Shown here: positions 28,736 to 38,736 of the stretch, piece after piece
How the letters are laid out: each line of letters begins with the position of its first letter
How positions within the stretch are numbered: position 1 is the stretch's first letter
Assembly: GCA_963777695.1 (NCBI GenBank)
Contig: CAVZRC010000003.1
Span: 4,960,001 to 5,024,000 of the forward strand
Length of the DNA stretch: 64,000 nt
Reading direction: 5' to 3'
From: CAVZRC01 sp963777695
GTDB taxonomy: Bacteria > Planctomycetota > Planctomycetia > Isosphaerales > Isosphaeraceae
Translations under genes and position numbers: made by a program
Notes under the pieces: model-generated
Database searches by the model: none
Told to the model about the DNA's origin: nothing
The model's input: the letters and a program-made list of their open reading frames with translations, nothing else

Positions 28736-31173
28736 ATGCGTTCATGTTTATTCGGAACCTTGCTCTCCCTCTTGCTCGTCTCCCCCGTCCAGGCCGCCAC
28801 GCCGAGCCTGGGCGCGGTCCGTCCGGTCGGCGGCCAGCGCGGGACCGAGCTGGACGTCACCTTCTCCGGCGCCCGGCTGGGCGATGCCCTGGAGATCGTG
28901 TTCTACCAGCCGGGGATCAGCACGATCTCGATCAAGAAGGTGAATGACAACGCCGTCACCGCCCGGCTCAAGATCGCGCCGGACTGCGCCCTGGGGCTCC
29001 ACGACCTTCGGGTCCGGACGGCGACCGGGATCAGCGAGCTGCGGACCTTCAGCGTCGGCGCCCTCAAGGAGGTGAATGAGGTCGAGCCCAACAACGACTT
29101 CGCCGCTCCCCAGGCGATCCCGATGAACGCGGTGGTCAACGGAATCGCGGATAATGAGGACGTCGATTACTTCGTCGTCCAGGCGAAGAAGGGAGAGCGG
29201 ATCTCGGCCGAAGTCGAGGGGCACCGGCTGGGGATCTTCGAATTCGACCCGTACGTGGCGATCCTGAACGCGAAGCGGTTCGAGCTGGGTGCCAGTGACG
29301 ACGCGGCCCTGGTCTTACGCGACGGGTTCACGTCGGTCATCGCGCCTGAGGACGGGAAATACATCATCCAGGTGCGCGAGAGCGCCTATTCGGGCAATGG
29401 GGCGTGCCTCTATCGGGTCCACGTCGGGAATTTCCCCGCGCGACGGCCCTGATGCCCGCCGGCGGCAAGCCCGGTGAGAAGCTCGACGTGCGATGGATCG
29501 GCGACGCGACCGGGGAGACCACCACGACGGTGACGCTGCCGGCCACGCTCGCCAACTACGCCGGCTTGATGCGGCAGGACGACAAGGGTGTCTCGCCCTA
29601 TCCGAACGCCTTCCGGCTCACCAACCTGGGCAACGTGATCGAGAAGGAACCCAACGACGACCAGGCCCACGCCACGCCGTTCGAGCCGTCGATGGCCGTG
29701 AACGGGGTCATCGGCAAGCCCGGCGACGTCGACCACTTCGTCTTCAAGGCGACCCAGGGCCAGGTCTTCGACGTCCATTGCTACGCGCGTCGGATCCGAT
29801 CGCCGCTCGATCCGGTCATGTGGCTGGGCAAGAAGGGCGCCGGGGCGATGCTCGGGGCCGATGATGCAGTCGGGCCGGATAGCTACTTCCGCTTCCAGGC
29901 CCCCGAGACCGCCGAGTATGTCATCTGGCTGATCGACCAGCTCGGCAAGGGAGGGCCGGACTATGCCTATCGGATCGAGGTGACCCCGGCCGTGCCCAAG
30001 CTGACGATGTCGACGGTCTCCGAGCAGATCCCGCTGGGCACGGGCGTGATCGCCGCGGCGGTGCCGAAGGGAAACCGGCAGGCGATCCTGATCTACGGGA
30101 CCAGGGCCGACTTCGGCGGCGACCTGAATGTCGCACTCGGCGACCTGCCGGCCGGGGCGACTGCCGAGGCGCCGGTCATGGCCGCCAGCCAGCCCGTGAT
30201 TCCCGTGCTGATCTCGGCCAAGCCCGATGCGCCGCTGGGCGGATCGCTGGCCACGGTCATCGGCAAGCCGGTCGACGAGAAGGTCAAGGTCCCGTCGGAG
30301 TTCACCTCGACCTCGGTCCTGGTGCTCGGGCAGAACCAGGTCAACGTCTGGTCGCGATCGGTCAACCGGCTGGCGGTCGCCGTGACCGAGGAATGCCCCT
30401 ACCAGATCGAGATCGTCGAGCCCAAGGTGCCGCTGGTCCGGAGCGGGTCGATGGGGTTGAAGGTCCGGGCGATCCGCAAGCCGGGCTTCAAGGCGGCGAT
30501 CTCCGTGTACCTCCCGTGGAATCCGCCGGGCGTCGGGTCGGGCGGAGGTATCGTGATCCCGGACGGCCAGAACGAAGCCGTCATCCCGATGAACGCCGAT
30601 GGCGGCGCCGAGCTGCGGACCTGGAAGATCGTGGTCAACGGCGCCTCGGGCGTCGCCTCGGGACCGATCATGGTGTCGTCGCAACTGGCCAACTTGACGA
30701 TCTCGGCGCCTTATGTCGGACTCGCCTTCCAGTCGGCCAGCGTCGACCAGGGGAAGGAGACCGACATGGCGATCAAGGTCGCCAAGGCCATCGATTTCCC
30801 CGGCGAGGCGACGGTCACCCTGTTCGGGCTGCCCAACAAGGTCACGACCGACGTCAAGAAGATCACCAAGGACACGACCGACCTGGTCTACCACATCAAG
30901 ACCGACAAGGTCTCGCCGGCGGGGAACCATAACAGTCTGTTCTGTCAGGTCGTGGTGACCCAGAACGGCGAGCCGATCGTGCACAACATCGGCACCGGGG
31001 TGCTTCGCATCGACGTGCCGCTGCCTCCCAAGCCGAATGCCCCGGCCCCGGCGCCGGTTGCCGTAGCCGCTCCACCCAAGCCGGCCGCACCCGCGGCCGC
31101 ACCGGCCAGGCCGCTGACCCGTCTGGAAAAACTCCGGCTGGAGAACCAGCAGGCCAAGGCCGCGGGCAAGTGA
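28736..31173 (+). CDS. Large exported protein with PPC domains (one frameshift)
   Basis: About 812 residues when joined. Signal peptide (LLSLLLVSPVQA) then an IPT/TIG-like beta domain (SLGAVRPVGGQRGTELDVTF). Two pre-peptidase C-terminal (PPC) domains follow: NEVEPNNDFAAPQAI with DVDYFVVQAKKGERIS near 120-165, and IEKEPNDDQAHATPFEPS with DVDHFVFKATQGQVFD near 305-350. Further beta-sandwich sequence and a Pro/Ala-rich tail ending RLEKLRLENQQAKAAGK complete it. No peptidase motif is visible, so it is probably a structural or binding partner of the neighbouring DUF1549/1553 protein. The frame breaks at 29434-29437, where CCCC needs one more C to join VHVGNFP to RATALMPAGG. Confidence 0.8.
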
Positions 31174-31180
31174 GATCCGA

Positions 31181-31246
31181 GTAGGGTGGGTGAAACCCAC
31201 CGAGTATGTGAATTCGCGAGCACCTGGTGGGTTTCTCCCACCCTAC
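31181..31246. repeat. 66-bp intergenic hairpin repeat (GTAGGGTGGG...CCCACCCTAC)
   Basis: GTAGGGTGGG pairs with CCCACCCTAC at the ends, and the inner GAAACCCACC pairs with GGTGGGTTTC, giving a long double-armed hairpin around ~24 unpaired bases. This pattern matches a widespread type of bacterial intergenic repeat. It lies between the PPC gene and the DUF1549/1553 gene and could modulate the mRNA between them. Confidence 0.75.
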
Positions 31247-31268
31247 GAATACTCAGGACCCGATCGCC

Positions 31269-33791
31269 ATGAATCATCCGATATCCACGATCTTCCGGCA
31301 GGCCGGGGTTGGGCTGCTCCTGCTCGGCCTGATCGCGATCGCTCCTCCTGCCGCCCGGGCCGAGGATGTCGCGAAGGTCAACCTCCCCGCCGAGGTCTTC
31401 GCGCCGCTGCCCAGGGCGCCGTTGACCGACCTGGCGGTCTATCCGTCCGAGGTCCAGCTCACGACCGCCCGCGACCGGCAGTCGATCGTGGTCCAGGCGA
31501 CGTTCGCCGACGGGATCACGCGCGACGTGACCAGGGAAGCCACGCTGACCCTGGCCAATCCGAAGCTGGCCAGGCTGGTGAAGCAGGTCGGCGCGATCCT
31601 CTATCCCGCCGCGGACGGGGCGACGACCTTGACCGTGGGCTACGAGGGTCGGACGGTCGCGGTGCCGCTGAAGGTCGGGCAGGCGACGGCGTATCCCGCG
31701 CTGAGCTTCCGGCTCGACGTGATGCCCGTCTTCATGAGGGCCGGCTGCAACACCGGGAGCTGTCACGGTGCGGCGCGGGGCAAGGACGGGTTCCGCATCT
31801 CGCTGTTCGGCTTCGATCCCGAGGGGGATCATTATCGGCTCACCCGCGAGATGGTCGGCCGCCGGATCAACCTGGCCGTGCCCTCGGATAGCACGCTGCT
31901 GGAGAAGTCCATCGGCGCCGTGCCGCACACGGGCGGCAAGCGGTTCGAGTCCTCCAGCGAGCTCTATCAGACGCTGCATAGCTGGATCGAGAACGGCGCG
32001 CCCAACGACGACCCGAGCAAGCTGCCCACCGTCGTCGGCGTGGACCTCTATCCCAAGCAGGCCGTCCTGGACGGCAAGGGCGCGACCCAGCAGCTCACCG
32101 CCCGGGCGCGATACTCCGACGGCACCGACCGCGACGTGACCAGCCTGGCCGTCTTCCTGACCAACAATGATGTCTCGGCGCCCGTCACCACCGATGGCCT
32201 GGTCACCGCCGGCGACCGCGGCGAGGCGTTCGTCATGTGCCGGTTCGAGACGCACACCGTCGGCTCGCAGTTCATCGTGCTGCCCAAGGGCCTCTCGTTC
32301 ACGTTCCCCGAGGAGCCGGAGGTCAACTATGTGGACAAGCTGGTCAACGACAAGCTCAAGAAGCTCCGGCTCTCGCCCTCGGGCCAGTGCGACGACGAGA
32401 CGTTCCTCCGCCGCGTCTCGCTCGACATCGTCGGCCTGCCGCCGACCGTCGAGGAATACCAACGGTTCATGGCCTCGACCGACCCCAAGAAGCGCTCGAA
32501 GTGGATCGACGAACTGCTCGAGCGCAAGGAATTCTCCGAGATCTGGGTGTCGAAGTGGGCCGAGCTGCTCCAGATCCGCACCGACCCGACGAAGAACGTC
32601 AGCCAGAAGGCCATGTTCCTCTACTACAACTGGCTGGTCGACAAGCTCTCGAAGAACATGCCGATGGACGAGATGGTCCAGGAGCTGCTCGGCGCCAACG
32701 GCGGCACGTTCAAGAACGCGGCGACCAATTTCTACCAGCTCACGACCGAGACCCTGCCGCTGACCGAGAACGTGGCGCAGGTCTTCATGGGTATCCGGGT
32801 GCAGTGCGCCCAGTGCCACAACCACCCGTTCGACCGATGGACCCAGAACGACTATTACAGCTTCGCGGCGTTCTTCGCCCAGATCGGCCGCAAGCAGGGC
32901 GAGGACTATCGCGAGACGATCGTGTTCAACTCCGGCGGCGGCGAGGTGGCCCATCCCGTCGGCGGTCGCGCCATGCCGCCCAAGTTCCTGGGCGGCGAGG
33001 TGCCGAACGTCGCCGGCAAGGATCGCCGCGTGGTACTGGCCAAGTGGCTGGCGTCGCCGCAGAATCCCTGGTTCGCCACGTCGTTCGCCAACCGCGTCTG
33101 GGCCCACTTCATGGGCGTGGGGATCGTCGAGCAGGTCGACGACTTCCGGGTCAGCAACCCGGCCTCGAATCCCGAGCTGCTGGAGGCGCTGGGCAAGCAC
33201 TTCACCGACACGAAGTACAACCTCAAGGACCTGGTCCGCGACATCTGCAACTCGCGGACCTACCAGCGGACGACCCATCGCAACGAGAGCAACGAGAGCG
33301 ACGAGCGGAACTTCGCCCACGCCCTGGTCCGCCGGATCAAGGCCGAGAGCCTGCTCGATACCATCAGTGCCGTTACTGATACGAAGGACAAGTTCGATGG
33401 CCTGCCTTTAGGCGCCCGTGCCGTCCAGATCGCCGACGGCGGCCGGTCAACTTACTTCCTCCGGACCTTCGGCCGCGCGACCCGTGAGACGCCGTGCTCT
33501 TGCGAGGTCAAGATGGAACCGACCCTCTCGCAGGCCCTCCACCTGCTCAACGGCGATACGTGCAACGCCAAGATCCAGCAGGGCGGCCTGATCCCCAAGC
33601 TCCTGGCCACCAAGAAGTCCCCCGAGGATCGGGTCACCGAGCTCTATATCCGATGCCTGTCTCGCAAGCCGACGCAGGAAGAACTCGCCCGGATCGTCCC
33701 GGCCCTCGCCCAGAACCCCAACACGGGCCAGGCCCTCGAAGACTTCTACTGGGCGCTGCTCAACAGCCGTGAGTTCTTGTTTAACCATTGA
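31269..33791 (+). CDS. DUF1549/DUF1553 protein with Big2-like and cytochrome-type domains
   Basis: About 840 residues. ATG 31269 begins a signal peptide (GLLLLGLIAIAPPAARA). Big2-like beta domains occur at ~50-140 and again ~270-350, around a planctomycete cytochrome-type segment with Cys160 and Cys165-His166 (AGCNTGSCHG). DUF1549 follows (YVDKLVNDKLKKL onward from ~355) with CAQCHNHPFDRW near 514-525, then DUF1553 to the end (FATSFANRVWAHFMGVG; LNSREFLFNH). This combination is a hallmark of planctomycetes and co-occurs with DUF1501; the enzymatic role is not established, although oxidation of complex polysaccharides has been suggested. Frame intact. Flanking intergenic spaces carry hairpin repeats. 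Confidence 0.92.
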   Translation: MNHPISTIFRQAGVGLLLLGLIAIAPPAARAEDVAKVNLPAEVFAPLPRAPLTDLAVYPSEVQLTTARDRQSIVVQATFADGITRDVTREATLTLANPKLARLVKQVGAILYPAADGATTLTVGYEGRTVAVPLKVGQATAYPALSFRLDVMPVFMRAGCNTGSCHGAARGKDGFRISLFGFDPEGDHYRLTREMVGRRINLAVPSDSTLLEKSIGAVPHTGGKRFESSSELYQTLHSWIENGAPNDDPSKLPTVVGVDLYPKQAVLDGKGATQQLTARARYSDGTDRDVTSLAVFLTNNDVSAPVTTDGLVTAGDRGEAFVMCRFETHTVGSQFIVLPKGLSFTFPEEPEVNYVDKLVNDKLKKLRLSPSGQCDDETFLRRVSLDIVGLPPTVEEYQRFMASTDPKKRSKWIDELLERKEFSEIWVSKWAELLQIRTDPTKNVSQKAMFLYYNWLVDKLSKNMPMDEMVQELLGANGGTFKNAATNFYQLTTETLPLTENVAQVFMGIRVQCAQCHNHPFDRWTQNDYYSFAAFFAQIGRKQGEDYRETIVFNSGGGEVAHPVGGRAMPPKFLGGEVPNVAGKDRRVVLAKWLASPQNPWFATSFANRVWAHFMGVGIVEQVDDFRVSNPASNPELLEALGKHFTDTKYNLKDLVRDICNSRTYQRTTHRNESNESDERNFAHALVRRIKAESLLDTISAVTDTKDKFDGLPLGARAVQIADGGRSTYFLRTFGRATRETPCSCEVKMEPTLSQALHLLNGDTCNAKIQQGGLIPKLLATKKSPEDRVTELYIRCLSRKPTQEELARIVPALAQNPNTGQALEDFYWALLNSREFLFNH

Positions 33792-33805
33792 TGACCGAGG
33801 CCAGT

Positions 33806-33943
33806 GACCACGCACGTGAGTGCGTGGTTCGGACGGGACGAACGTCCCCCAACCTCGGGCGTAAGCCCGATCCGCAACGCGGATCGCACTGACGTGCGAG
33901 GTTGGAGGTTCCCCGTCCGAACCACGGTCTCACGACCGTGGTC
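33806..33943 (+). repeat. 138-bp multi-hairpin REP-like element, copy 1
   Basis: This starts and ends with GACCAC...GTGGTC. Its reverse complement closely matches 42549-42691. Internal complementary arms include CGGACGGG/CCCGTCCG and CCAACCTCG/CGAGGTTGG, and each end folds as its own hairpin (for example ACCACGGTC TCAC GACCGTGGT). It fills the space between the DUF1549/1553 gene and the next gene. Confidence 0.85.
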
Positions 33944-33966
33944 ACACGATGGCGATACCCACCTCC

Positions 33967-33982
33967 CCACGCCCGAGCGTGG
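33967..33982 (+). repeat. Short hairpin CCACGC-CCGA-GCGTGG
   Basis: A six-base perfect stem with a four-base loop followed by AAACGAG. It resembles the widespread intergenic motif CCCACGCTC/GCGTGGGAACG of many bacteria. It lies directly downstream of the large REP-like element. Confidence 0.5.
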
Positions 33983-34028
33983 AAACGAGATCATCGGAAA
34001 CCCGCGATTCGTAGAGAGAGCAGAGACC

Positions 34029-36399
34029 ATGCGATCCAAGCTAATAGCTGCCGTGCTTTCCGGTGTGGTGTGTTCCCTCCTCGGCATCATCTCGATCGGC
34101 CGCGCCGCCGACGCGCCGAAGGCGAAGGTGACTTACCAGGATCAGGTGTCGCCGATCTTCCGCAGCCGATGCGGTTCCTGCCACAACGCCGATAAGCAGA
34201 AGGGTGGCCTGAACCTCGATAGCTACGGCGCAATGATGCAAGGGGGTGGCTCGGGGAAGGTCGTCGAGGCGGGCGACGCGGACAACAGCAAGCTCCTGCT
34301 GGTCGTCACGCATGAGGAAGAGCCCAAGATGCCGCCGGCTTCGGCCAAGATCCCCGACGGCGAGATCGACGTGATCCGGAAATGGATCGAGGGCGGGGCG
34401 CTCGAGAACTCAGGGAGCGTGGCATCGGTCAAGGCCAAGCCGAAGTTCGAGTTCAAGCTCGACCCCAAGTCGCTGGGCAAGCCGTCGGGCCCTCCCGCGA
34501 TGCCCGAGGGCGTCACGACCGAGCCGTTCGTGCCCCAGGCCAAGCCGGGCGCGGTGGTCGCGATGGCCGCGAGCCCGTGGGCGCCCCTGGTCGCGATCGC
34601 GGGGCACAAGCAGGTGCTCCTGTACCGGACGACCGACAATCACCTGGTCGGCGTGTTGCCCTTCCCCGAAGGGCTGATCTACGTGCTCAAATTCAGCCGC
34701 AATGGCGACCTGCTGCTCGCCGGCGGCGGGCGGGGCGGGCAGTCCGGGCTGGCGGTCGCCTGGGACGTCAAGAAGGGGACCCGCGTCTTCGAGGTCGGCA
34801 AGGAATATGACATCGTCCTCGCGGCCGACATCAGCCCCGACCACGGACAGGTCGCCCTCGGCGGCCCCAGCAAGGTCGTCCGCGTCTACAACACGGCCGA
34901 CGGCTCGCTCGCCTTCGAGATGCGCAAGCACACCGAGTGGATCACGGCCGCCGAGTTCAGTCCCGACGGCGTCCTGCTGGCGACCGGCGACCGGAACAAC
35001 GGCCTGATCGTCTGGGAGTCGGCGACCGGGCGCGAGTTCTACGACCTCCGCGGCCACGCGAGCTTCATCACCGACGTGAGCTGGCGGCTCGATTCGAACG
35101 TGCTAGCCTCATCGAGCGAGGACGGGACGATCAAGCTCTGGGAGATGGAGAACGGCGGTAACATCAAGAACATCGGTGCGCACGGCGGCGGGGCCCTGTC
35201 GGTCCGGTTCGCCAAGGATGGCCGGCTGGTGACCACCGGCCGCGACCGCGTCGTCCGGCTCTGGGACGCCAACGGCAACAAGCAGCGCGACTTCGAAGGG
35301 TTCGGCGACCTCGCCCTGGAAGCCGTCTTCACCCACGACGATGCGAAGGTCGTCGCGGGCGACTGGTCGGGCGAGATCCGCGTCTGGGACGTCAAGGACG
35401 GTCGCCGACTGGCGAACCTGGTGGTCAATCCCGCCCCGCTGGCCTTGCGACTCCAGCATGCGACCCAGGCCCTGGCCGCCGCCCAATCCGAGGCCGATTC
35501 GATCGCCCGACAACTGGCACCCTTTCAGAATGCCATCGGCGCGACCCAGGCCGCACTGGCCCAGGTGCAAGCCAAGGTGTCGGCCGCTGAACAGGCCGCG
35601 GGCAAGCAGAATGCCGCCGTCCAGCAACTCGATCAAGCGTTGAAGGCGAAGGTCACCGCGGCGCAGGAAGCGGGAACCACGCTCCTGGCCGCTCATCAAC
35701 TCGGCAAGCAGACCGCCGACGCCGTGACGGCCGCCGACGCGGCAGTCGGACAGACGGCCCAGGCTGAGAAAGTGGCGTCGGATGCCCTGAACGCGGCGAA
35801 GGCCGCGGCGGAGAAGGCGATGGCCGACAAGTCGGCCCACGACCCGGCGCTGGCCGCCGCGTTCGACGGCCCTCAAGGCCGCGACGACGCCCGAGGCGGA
35901 CGCCAAAGCGGCCGAGGCGTTGAAGACGCAGGCGAAGAAGGCGGCCGAGCTGGTCCAGGCGATCGCGGACTCGGGAAGCCGGCTTTCGGCCGCGCGGCAG
36001 GGACTCGCCCGGGCCACCGCCGCCCGATCGGCGGCACCCCAGGCCGCGGCCCAGACTCGAATACTTGCCCGAGCGGCGACGCTCGCGGTGCCCTCGGCCG
36101 GCGAAGCCGTCACGCGGGCCAACCAGGAGAAGGCCGCGGCCGAGAAGTCCCTCGCCGACGCCCGCACGGCGCTTCAGGGCGCGACGAATCAGCTCGCCGC
36201 CGTCAAGAAAGAGCTGGAACAGGCGATTGCTGCCCGAACGGCAGCCGAGAAGGTCCTGGCCGAGAGGCGGGCGCCGCTCGACGCAGCGGTCGCCAAGGTG
36301 CAGGCGCTCAAGTCCGAGGCGGATGCGCTCGCCGTCGAGAAGAAGCGGTTCGACGGCACCAAGGGCGGACTGGCCTCGGCCGCACGCCCGGGATCGTGA
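34029..36399 (+). CDS. Exported cytochrome-type (CGSCH) protein fused to WD40 propeller and C-terminal coiled coil (one frameshift)
   Basis: About 789 residues when joined. Signal peptide (VLSGVVCSLLGIISIGRAAD), then a planctomycete cytochrome C-like domain with CGSCH at 48-52 and the typical GGLNLDSY. A WD40 propeller spans about 170-470 (FSPDGVLLATGDRNNG; SSSEDGTIKLWEME; IRVWDVKDG). The C-terminal ~310 residues are an Ala/Gln/Lys-rich coiled coil. The frame breaks near 35868 (one extra G in GG), joining AAAFD to ALKAATTPEAD. It is the last gene of the DUF1501-DUF1549/1553 locus and probably acts with it outside the cytoplasm. Whether haem is bound is unproven, since only a CGSCH motif is seen. 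A terminator-like hairpin follows. Confidence 0.85.
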
Positions 36400-36409
36400 G
36401 AATGGGCCG

Positions 36410-36431
36410 GGCGGGGTCTCCCGACCCCGCC
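36410..36431 (+). terminator. Perfect 9-bp hairpin after cytochrome-WD40 gene
   Basis: GGCGGGGTC and GACCCCGCC pair around loop TCCC, eleven bases after the stop at 36399 and seven bases before the convergent stop at 36438. It may terminate transcription from both sides, although no T-tract follows. Confidence 0.6.
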
Positions 36432-36437
36432 ACAATT

Positions 36438-36758
36438 TCACAAGACATCGACGAGATAGGTTGTCATCCAGATGTCGAGCTGTCCGAACCGGGCTTTCAA
36501 CTGCTCCTTGAACTCGAGGAAGAATTGACGATGCTCGGGTTCATCCGTGACATCGACGAAGACCCGGAATAGGTCATCGCGGTACGATTCTCCCTCATGG
36601 CGCCAGAAGCCGCGAATCGTCTGGGTTTCGGAGGACACCGCGCCGAAGTGCTGTTCCAACTCGAGTAACGTCTCGGCCACGACATCGTCGGGTACGGGCT
36701 GTCCATCATTGAACCGCAGCGGGAGCAGCACCTCGTAACGCCGGAGTGTTCTGCTCAT
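36438..36758 (-). CDS. Small conserved protein, unknown function
   Basis: About 106 residues, acidic and well-composed (LLPLRFNDGQPVPDDVVAET; FRVFVDVTDEPEHRQFFLEF). ATG 36758 lies inside the 3' end of the upstream 74-residue gene, a 53-base overlap. The upstream GAGGG is about twelve bases away, so initiation may depend on coupling. No domain recognised. The overlapping pair looks like a two-gene unit, possibly toxin-antitoxin-like, but nothing in the sequence proves that. Confidence 0.65.
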   Translation of the reverse strand: MSRTLRRYEVLLPLRFNDGQPVPDDVVAETLLELEQHFGAVSSETQTIRGFWRHEGESYRDDLFRVFVDVTDEPEHRQFFLEFKEQLKARFGQLDIWMTTYLVDVL

Positions 36759-36930
36759 AAGTCGCCGGTCCCTCGACGTGGAATGGAATGCCCTCGGTGG
36801 CCAGGTAGACCAAGGCCGCCTCCGGGACGAGCATCTCGCCCGTGGCCCAGCTCTTGAACGGGTAGCGCCCGGCCAGTCGGCCCAATGCCCGTTTCTTCGA
36901 GTCGAGGTCTGTAAATCGGATTTGGATCAT
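36706..36930 (-). CDS. Small conserved protein, unknown function
   Basis: About 74 residues from ATG 36930 (MIQIRFTDLDSKKRALGRLA); the upstream in-frame extension to 37002 is repeat-derived and was not used. Segments such as FKSWATGEMLVPEAAL and FHVEGPATYEQ look globular. It overlaps the next gene by 53 bases in another frame. No recognised family; probably cytoplasmic. The pair lies just downstream of the RNA ligase gene on the same strand, separated by a hairpin-rich repeat. Confidence 0.6.
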   Translation of the reverse strand: MIQIRFTDLDSKKRALGRLAGRYPFKSWATGEMLVPEAALVYLATEGIPFHVEGPATYEQNTPALRGAAPAAVQ

Positions 36931-36978
36931 GGTCGTAAGGTTACCACTCTCGCGAGAATTTCGGATAGCCCAATTCAA

Positions 36979-37100
36979 GACCGGCTGAAGCCGGAACTCC
37001 AACCGGTGGGTCCGCCCGGATTCGTTGGAGTTCCGCCCGCAGGCGGCGTCCGAACACCTTCGGCGGACCGCCTGAAGGCAGAACTCCTGCTTCGGACTCC
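36979..37100. repeat. Hairpin-rich intergenic repeat (GGAACTCCAAC/GTTGGAGTTCC type)
   Basis: CCGGCTGAAGCCGG is a near-perfect short hairpin. CGGAACTCCAAC and GTTGGAGTTCCG form a perfect 12-base stem. CCGCCCGCAGGCGG and CCGCCTGAAGGC add further stems. Motifs of the CTGAAGCCGGAACTCC type are commonly dispersed between genes in planctomycetes. It separates the RNA ligase gene from the small gene pair. Confidence 0.65.
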
Positions 37101-37150
37101 TCGGGAATCGGGGCTTTGCAAGGTATTCGCCGAGGCGGCCTCGGGTCCCC

Positions 37151-38248
37151 TCAATGCTCGTCGGTTCCCCCCTTGCGGGCCAGGTAATCGGCCGAGATCG
37201 ATTTGAGGATCACCCGCCCCGTGCCGCCGAGGTCGGCGTCGTACCGCTCCTTCGCAGGGGTGATGACGCACCCCTCGCGACCCTTGAACCGTCCCGCCGA
37301 TTCGGGCGAGCACAGCGTCGTCGGGCCATAGGTGTGCTCCTCCACGGCTTCCCAGGAGAACGGCCCTCGGTAGAGGTGCGGCACCATCTCGACGCCGAAC
37401 CGCCCGAGTACCGCGACTTTCTGATCGTGATCGAGATACTTCCCATCGACGGCGATGTCGAACGCGCGAAAGCCCTTGGCGCCGTCGGCGAGCCCGTAGG
37501 CCATATCCTGGATGCCGGAGCCATAGATCTCGCCGAAGACGATCGCGTTCCGTCCTCCCCCGCTGAGGTCGCGGAGCAGGTCGCGGACCGGGTCGGTCAT
37601 CGGCCGCCAGAAGTCGGAAGGGCGTCCCCTGGCGTCGACCTCCTTGCGCCGGACATCGTTCGAGCCCGCCATGAAATCGAACGCATCGCCGTCGTCGCGG
37701 CGGACACGGATCGATCCCAGCCGGCAGTTCTTGCCGTGGAGCTTCTCGGTGATGACGACCTCCTCGCCGGGCCGGATCACATCCGGGAAGTTGCGGATGT
37801 TCTCGATCTCGGTATATCCGTGGAACGCGGCGACCGAGGGCAAAGAATCTCCGTCGATCGCCCGGACGGGCGGCTCGAACTTGGTGACGCCGTAATGGTC
37901 CTTGACGTCCTGCCCGACCTCCCAGGTCGGGTCGACCCGGTGATCGATGGTCCCGTAGCTGGCCTCGCCGCGCAATCGGGCCGCGCGCACCCGCAGGCCG
38001 GGCTTGCGAGTGCCGTCGATCTCCGCGGGCATGTGCGCGAGGTATTTGGTGATCCCCAGCGATTCGGCTAGCTCCGGCGGCATGACGCTGTCGGGCGGGA
38101 AGTAGACGACGCGGTCGCCGACCTTCAGGCCCATCGACTTCTGGACGATCACCGGCCAGCCCTTGACGGTGATGAATTCGAGGACGTCGGCGTTCGGATG
38201 AGGGTAGACCGCCTTGACTTCGCAGACCTCGACGACGAGCGTGCTCAT
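37151..38248 (-). CDS. RNA ligase, DraRnl (Rnl5/DRB0094) type
   Basis: About 365 residues. ATG 38248 (an adjacent GTG at 38251 is possible) follows GGGGGA. An N-terminal OB-like domain (VEVCEVKAVYPHPNADVLEF, VGDRVVYFPPDSVMP) precedes the nucleotidyltransferase domain. Motif I is EKLHGKN with the adenylated Lys at ~169; later motifs include AIVFGEIYG and EGCVITPAKE. The family seals 3'-OH/5'-phosphate nicks in RNA or RNA-containing duplexes using ATP, a repair function. Frame intact. A TATTAT element 30 bases upstream of the start (minus strand, 38278-38283) might be its -10 box. No RNA-end processing gene is adjacent. Confidence 0.82.
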   Translation of the reverse strand: MSTLVVEVCEVKAVYPHPNADVLEFITVKGWPVIVQKSMGLKVGDRVVYFPPDSVMPPELAESLGITKYLAHMPAEIDGTRKPGLRVRAARLRGEASYGTIDHRVDPTWEVGQDVKDHYGVTKFEPPVRAIDGDSLPSVAAFHGYTEIENIRNFPDVIRPGEEVVITEKLHGKNCRLGSIRVRRDDGDAFDFMAGSNDVRRKEVDARGRPSDFWRPMTDPVRDLLRDLSGGGRNAIVFGEIYGSGIQDMAYGLADGAKGFRAFDIAVDGKYLDHDQKVAVLGRFGVEMVPHLYRGPFSWEAVEEHTYGPTTLCSPESAGRFKGREGCVITPAKERYDADLGGTGRVILKSISADYLARKGGTDEH

Positions 38249-38352
38249 CACGTCCCCCGCTTTCTTCCCGAGCGCATATAATACCCGACCCTGAATGATA
38301 CGATGCGGGGCCGGCAGGTTCGCTCGGCATCCCTTCTTCCACGATTCGGCCT

Positions 38353-38580
38353 ATGTCCGAGGCCCTCGATCGGATCATCCGGCTGTATGACGCCCGGGGC
38401 AAGACTGAACAGGCCGACCGTTGGTCGAAGGAGCGGCTCGCGAAAATGCCCGAGGTTTCGCTTGCACCCTGGCAACGCGGCGACGAAACTGGAGAAAGTC
38501 GGTCAGGCCTTCCAGCCTACCACCGACAGGGCGGAATTCCGCGATCGATCGCGACGATAGCGACGAGAACGGAAGATTGA
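38353..38580 (+). pseudogene. Fragment resembling the C-terminal tail of a planctomycete TPR-kinase
   Basis: The first ~35 residues (SEALDRIIRLYDARGKTEQA, then ADRWSKERLA) match the closing TPR-like segment commonly found at the ends of planctomycete kinase-TPR proteins. The remainder is out of pattern and no kinase or earlier TPR sequence precedes it. It is probably a gene remnant, but translation from ATG 38353 as a 75-residue protein cannot be excluded. No good ribosome site was seen. Confidence 0.35.
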
Positions 38581-38736
38581 TTCAAGCCCGTCCGGTTCCA
38601 CAGGCACAACGGGGAGCGTTGCCCTCCCGGCGGAGCCCCGATGAGGGCCTCCGTGCGGGTCGTCCGCGGCAAGTCGTCCCGGTCTCTTTGCCATAGAGTC
38701 GTTTTTCCCGCTCGCACACACCATCAAGGAGTTCTG

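Noticed and set aside
29410..33320. Long minus-strand frames opposite the PPC and DUF1549/1553 genes
   Set aside because: Antisense shadows without starts, ribosome sites or known domains; the plus strand has recognised families.
33806..33982. Possible CRISPR-like array
   Set aside because: Only nested hairpins; no regularly spaced identical repeats with unique spacers and no cas genes in the window.
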